Origin: Anaeromyxobacter soli | Lineage (GTDB): Bacteria; Myxococcota; Myxococcia; Myxococcales; Anaeromyxobacteraceae | Length of the DNA stretch: 47,418 bases | Direction of reading: 5' to 3' | NCBI RefSeq assembly: GCF_022808855.1 | Contig: NZ_JAKZLF010000038.1 | Span: forward strand, 1-47,418 | Shown: piece by piece, positions 45,378 through 47,418 of the stretch | How positions within the stretch are numbered: the stretch's first letter is position 1 | Layout: each line of letters starts with the position of its first letter | Notes under the pieces: model-generated | The model's input: the letters and a program-made list of their open reading frames with translations, nothing else | Database searches by the model: none | Told to the model about the DNA's origin: nothing | Made by a program: the position numbers and the translations under genes

Positions 45378-45649
45378 ACGCGACCTCGATATCGTGGAGC
45401 GTTCTCGTCGCCATTCAGGTGGGTTCCTGGGCGGTGCGGTGTGTCGGCCAGTTGGGACCGGGGTGGTGGACAGCGGAGAGCGTACTAGGGGTTGCATCGG
45501 CAGTAGTAGGCGCCTGGGTCGCAGTGGCGCACCGTTTCAGGTGGCGACCGCTCGCGTTGCTCGCCGTCGTGCTAGTTGCCGGACAGTGGAACCTCCTGCT
45601 TCGAGAGATGACCATGCTCGTTTGGCGAACTAGGGGGTTTGCTCCGTAG
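45374..45649 (+). CDS. Three-helix membrane protein, candidate immunity protein for the RHS-PLA2 toxin
   Basis: The product is 91 residues from the ATG at 45374, which overlaps the RHS stop (ATGA). Three hydrophobic segments are visible: ~8-25 (WSVLVAIQVGSWAV), ~34-52 (ESVLGVASAVVGAWVAVAH) and ~58-75 (PLALLAVVLVAGQW), with a short basic C-terminus. Small genes right behind RHS toxins are usually cognate immunity genes. A membrane location would fit protection of phospholipids. This is position and topology only; no family is recognised. Confidence 0.7.
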   Translation: MNATSISWSVLVAIQVGSWAVRCVGQLGPGWWTAESVLGVASAVVGAWVAVAHRFRWRPLALLAVVLVAGQWNLLLREMTMLVWRTRGFAP

Positions 45650-46254
45650 CATCCAGGACGGCGGCATCTGGCCGGTTCACGCCAGGAACAACAAGCCATG
45701 CCGGCGAGTACGTTCCCCGAGGAGAGGTCGATGAAGGCGGCGCGGGCGCTCGGCGTAGCCCCTTGCCGATGGGGCGCGCCTGCCGTTCGCATAAGCGAAG
45801 CGCCGTCTCGCTGAAGCCGCGCGCGAAGCATTCGTTTTGCCCAGCCGCAGCACGAGAGCGTAAAGAAGTGAAGCGGCCGGCGGCCGAGGGCCTGCTGATG
45901 GCGGCGTGTTCGCGGAGCGAGCGCTGCGTCGTCGGTGAGGTCCAGCTTCGGTGCAATGCAGCGGTTGGGTTCACGGATGCTGACCGCCATGTCCAGGATT
46001 CCGCGCTCCTGGCGTTGGTGCATCGACAACCGCGCTCGCCACGACGACACGCTACGAGAGCTATGCCGCGCGCGGGCTCATGCCGGGCGACTCCGGAAAA
46101 TACAGAGAGCTTCGGACGAGGTTGTTGGCGCGTCGCGGAGTTCGGAAAGCTGCTCGGGAAGGAATGACGTAGCGCCGCCATTCCGAGGCCACCGTCTCCG
46201 GGTCCACTTCGAGGACCGCAGCAGCACGGAATTCGAGCGGCGCTGCTGCCGCCC
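45650..46254. other. About 600 bases without an accepted gene
   Basis: Long open frames on the minus strand (ending near 45415 and 45630) and one on the plus strand (45763-46167) are Arg/Ser/Ala-rich and carry no domain. A minus-strand segment at about 46080-46255 (AAVLEVDPETVASEWRRYVI) looks protein-like. It may be a frameshifted continuation of the small minus-strand gene at 46255-46491. Confidence 0.35.
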
Positions 46255-46491
46255 TCAGCGACCGCGCTGCGTATGGTGCGCGAGATAGACGGCGACCCTC
46301 GTCTCCTCGACCTGCTGGGCGAGGCACTTGAAGCCATCCTCGTTCCAGCAGCCCAGGTGCTCCGCGACGACCTTGGCGACCACGGTGGCGAACCGGGCCG
46401 TCTCCCCGGAGGCGCACCCGCCGATGTAGGCGAAAGGTGGCGCGAGGCGCTGTCCGGAATGTCCGACGATGTCTGAAACGCTTCCGGACAT
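46255..46491 (-). CDS. Small hypothetical protein
   Basis: The product is 78 residues from the ATG at 46489-46491; an ATG at 46504-46506 gives 83. It has PPFAYIGGCASGETARF and VVAKVVAEHLGCWNEDGFKC, then a helical AQQVEETRVAVYLAHH. Codon use is of coding type. The next ~180 bases downstream look coding in another frame, so it may be the front part of a broken longer gene. It is divergent from the ribbon-helix-helix gene, with operator-like repeats between them. Confidence 0.4.
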   Translation of the reverse strand: MSGSVSDIVGHSGQRLAPPFAYIGGCASGETARFATVVAKVVAEHLGCWNEDGFKCLAQQVEETRVAVYLAHHTQRGR

Positions 46492-46667
46492 CTTGAATAA
46501 CCACATTGCAAGCGTAATCCGCGACTTACTAGATTGTGAGCGACTGATCCCGGATGTCCGTCAATATGTTGTGTGATCGCCAAATAGTGAGGCATGCGCT
46601 GTCAACAGCGCGGAACGCGTCTTCGCGCCGCGAATACAACCCCGCAGGATTTCCGGACATCCGGACA
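46484..46667. promoter_or_regulatory. Repeated CCGGACATC/GATGTCCGG operator-like motifs
   Basis: CCGGACATC occurs at 46484-46492 and 46653-46661, the latter extended to CCGGACATCCGGACA (to 46667). CGGATGTCCG, the palindromic form, is at 46551-46560. Further TGTCCG half-sites lie at about 46451-46466. A separate perfect palindrome GCGCTGT-CA-ACAGCGC is at 46596-46611. All lie between divergent genes, one of which encodes a ribbon-helix-helix protein that could be the repressor. Confidence 0.55.
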
Positions 46668-46765
46668 CACGACCCCGCCCGCCGCCGATGCAGGCAAAAA
46701 ACTTCGAGAGCCCGTTGGGTCTCGCTGGTTAATGGCCTACCATTATGTCAAGGAGCCAATACCCA

Positions 46766-46933
46766 ATGGACCAGCCGACGCATATGCGGGTGAGCGCTCG
46801 CATTCCTGCAAGCCTGTTCTTTCGCCTCGAAGATGAACGCCATCGGCTGCACAGCCTGTCGAAGCGGCGTGTCTCGGTGCGGGAGTTGATCCAGAGAGCC
46901 ATCGAAAACCTACTAGAGGAGAACACGAAATGA
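46766..46933 (+). CDS. Ribbon-helix-helix (CopG/Arc-like) DNA-binding protein
   Basis: The product is 55 residues from the ATG at 46766, preferred because AGGAG lies ~10 bases upstream; an ATG at 46745 precedes that site. The pattern is one short strand then two helices: MRVSARIPASLFFRLEDERH and RVSVRELIQRAIENLL. This fits a small RHH repressor, possibly autoregulating through the GATGTCCGG sites upstream. It overlaps the next gene by 4 bases (ATGA), as antitoxin-like or control genes often do. Confidence 0.65.
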   Translation: MDQPTHMRVSARIPASLFFRLEDERHRLHSLSKRRVSVRELIQRAIENLLEENTK

Positions 46934-47277
46934 TCGTTACCGAATGCCCGAGCTGCCACTGGCCGGTGAACCACCTTGCGCCAGACGAATACAGGCGCCT
47001 TCCCGCTGATGTTCGCGACGCCGTGAAGCGGGACACTCGAAGGCACCGCGAAGTGCACAACAGGAAGACCCGCGCCTTTGCTGCCCTCAGCTACCAGCCC
47101 CGAACGAAGCAAGATCGCAAGGCCCTAGAGCAGGCCGGCGAGAACCTAATTGGCACCGGTGCGTCGCTCGCCGACAAGGTTCGGGGAGCGCGGATGTACA
47201 TCGAGGCCCTTTACGACCGATCCCTCGACGCAGCGGCGGTGACCTGCCCCCCGAAAACTGGACGGGTCGAAGCGTGA
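46930..47277 (+). pseudogene. Zinc-ribbon-like protein gene truncated by the right-hand IS
   Basis: The frame starts at the ATG at 46930. Native sequence runs to about 47239 (103 residues), then reads into the IS terminal repeat (VTCPPKTGRVEA) and stops. It begins MIVTECPSCHWPVNHLAPDE with a CPSC knuckle, followed by a helical region (AGENLIGTGASLADKVRGAR, MYIEALYDRSLDAAA). It is co-translated with the RHH gene. The original C-terminus is missing and the function is unknown. Confidence 0.55.
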
Positions 47278-47418
47278 GTCCTCTACTGATGGTGGAGGAC
47301 GGATGCGGAAGAGCAAGTTCACCGACGAGCAGATCATCAAGGTCCTGAAGGAGGTCGAGGCGGGCGCCAAGGTGCAGGACGTCGTGCGCCGCCTCGGCAT
47401 CACGGAGACGACCTTCTA
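47240..47418 (+). mobile_element. Terminal part of the same IS3-family element (right contig edge)
   Basis: It starts TGACCTGCCCCCCGAAAACT and matches the reverse complement of bases 1-179 except at base 47291. It interrupts the zinc-ribbon gene. The last 127 bases are identical to the reverse complement of the first 127 of the window. Confidence 0.85.
47303..47418 (+). CDS. IS3-family transposase OrfA, N-terminal fragment
   Basis: The ATG at 47303 follows GGTGGAGGAC. The 38 encoded residues (MRKSKFTDEQIIKVLKEVEA...) are identical to the left-edge copy and form the N-terminal helix-turn-helix of OrfA. The gene runs off the contig edge. Confidence 0.85.
   Translation, partial: MRKSKFTDEQIIKVLKEVEAGAKVQDVVRRLGITETTF

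Larger units (their letters stand above)
30782..47239. mobile_element. Integrative element inserted in tRNA-Pro, distal end not seen
   Basis: It begins at the tRNA-Pro 3' end with integrase and excisionase on the minus strand. It continues with a decayed helicase, a prim-pol/SF3 replication module and an RHS toxin cargo, up to the right-hand IS. Codon use is looser and GC clearly lower than in the chromosomal part. No second copy of the tRNA 3' end (GTTCAAATCCTGTCTCCCCG) is visible to the right, so the distal att site must lie beyond the IS or be lost. No conjugation, capsid or portal genes are recognised. This suggests a satellite-like or mobilisable element, or a remnant. Confidence 0.75.

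Noticed and set aside
45415-46595. Two long minus-strand open frames behind the RHS locus
   Set aside because: Arg/Ser-rich products, no start signal, and partly antisense to the immunity candidate; only the 46255-46491 part looks coding.
1-47418. Circular plasmid or phage genome suggested by matching ends
   Set aside because: The matching ends are inverted, not direct, and lie inside an IS, so they indicate a repeat boundary and not circularity.

Overview
The window looks like a draft-assembly contig from a very GC-rich member of the Myxococcota, most like Anaeromyxobacter. That placement is an inference from gene content and the strong G/C preference at third codon positions, not from a marker-gene search. 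Both ends lie inside copies of one IS3-type insertion sequence in opposite orientation. The first and last 127 bases are exact reverse complements of each other, so the contig edges are probably assembly breaks at a repeated element.

Bases 180-30801 are ordinary chromosome. In order they hold: an IS-interrupted secreted-protein gene; a secreted beta-helix protein with two PPC domains; tRNA-Leu(UAA); a transsulfuration PLP enzyme; and a translationally coupled five-gene operon (cysK, cooS, and an NrtA/SsuA-type ABC transporter's binding protein, permease and ATPase) behind a near-consensus sigma-54 promoter. Next come a membrane protein with a strong terminator and, on the minus strand, a six-gene MoxR cluster (DUF4129, DUF4350, MoxR, DUF58, SpoIIM-like, RDD). 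Then follow a lysine-fermentation dehydrogenase (kdd), a 1107-residue SARP-type regulator, an M61 PDZ peptidase, aminopeptidase P, an unrecognised membrane protein, a long lipoprotein made of Ig-like (Big_2) repeats, and tRNA-Pro(CGG) with its own sigma-70 promoter.

Bases 30802-47239 form an integrative element inserted at the 3' end of tRNA-Pro. GC content and codon bias visibly drop here. The tyrosine integrase and excisionase sit next to the tRNA. A pair of ~100-bp tandem repeats with internal inverted repeats follows, then a decayed helicase-like gene, small cysteine-containing proteins, and a replication module (prim-pol primase/polymerase and an SF3-like helicase). The cargo is a secreted WSC/CARDB protein, a 1656-residue Sec-exported RHS/YD-repeat protein ending in a phospholipase A2-like toxin domain, and an overlapping three-helix membrane protein that is a strong immunity candidate. 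The distal end carries repeated GATGTCCGG operator-like motifs, a ribbon-helix-helix protein and a zinc-ribbon gene cut by the right-hand IS. The distal att site is not in the window.

The most interesting part is the toxin cargo. An RHS-phospholipase A2 protein with its own N-terminal signal peptide and MopE-like metal-binding motifs, with no T6SS genes nearby, is carried with a putative immunity partner on a tRNA-targeted element. The second is the sigma-54-controlled cysK-cooS-transporter operon, which lacks cooF, cooC and acetyl-CoA synthase genes.
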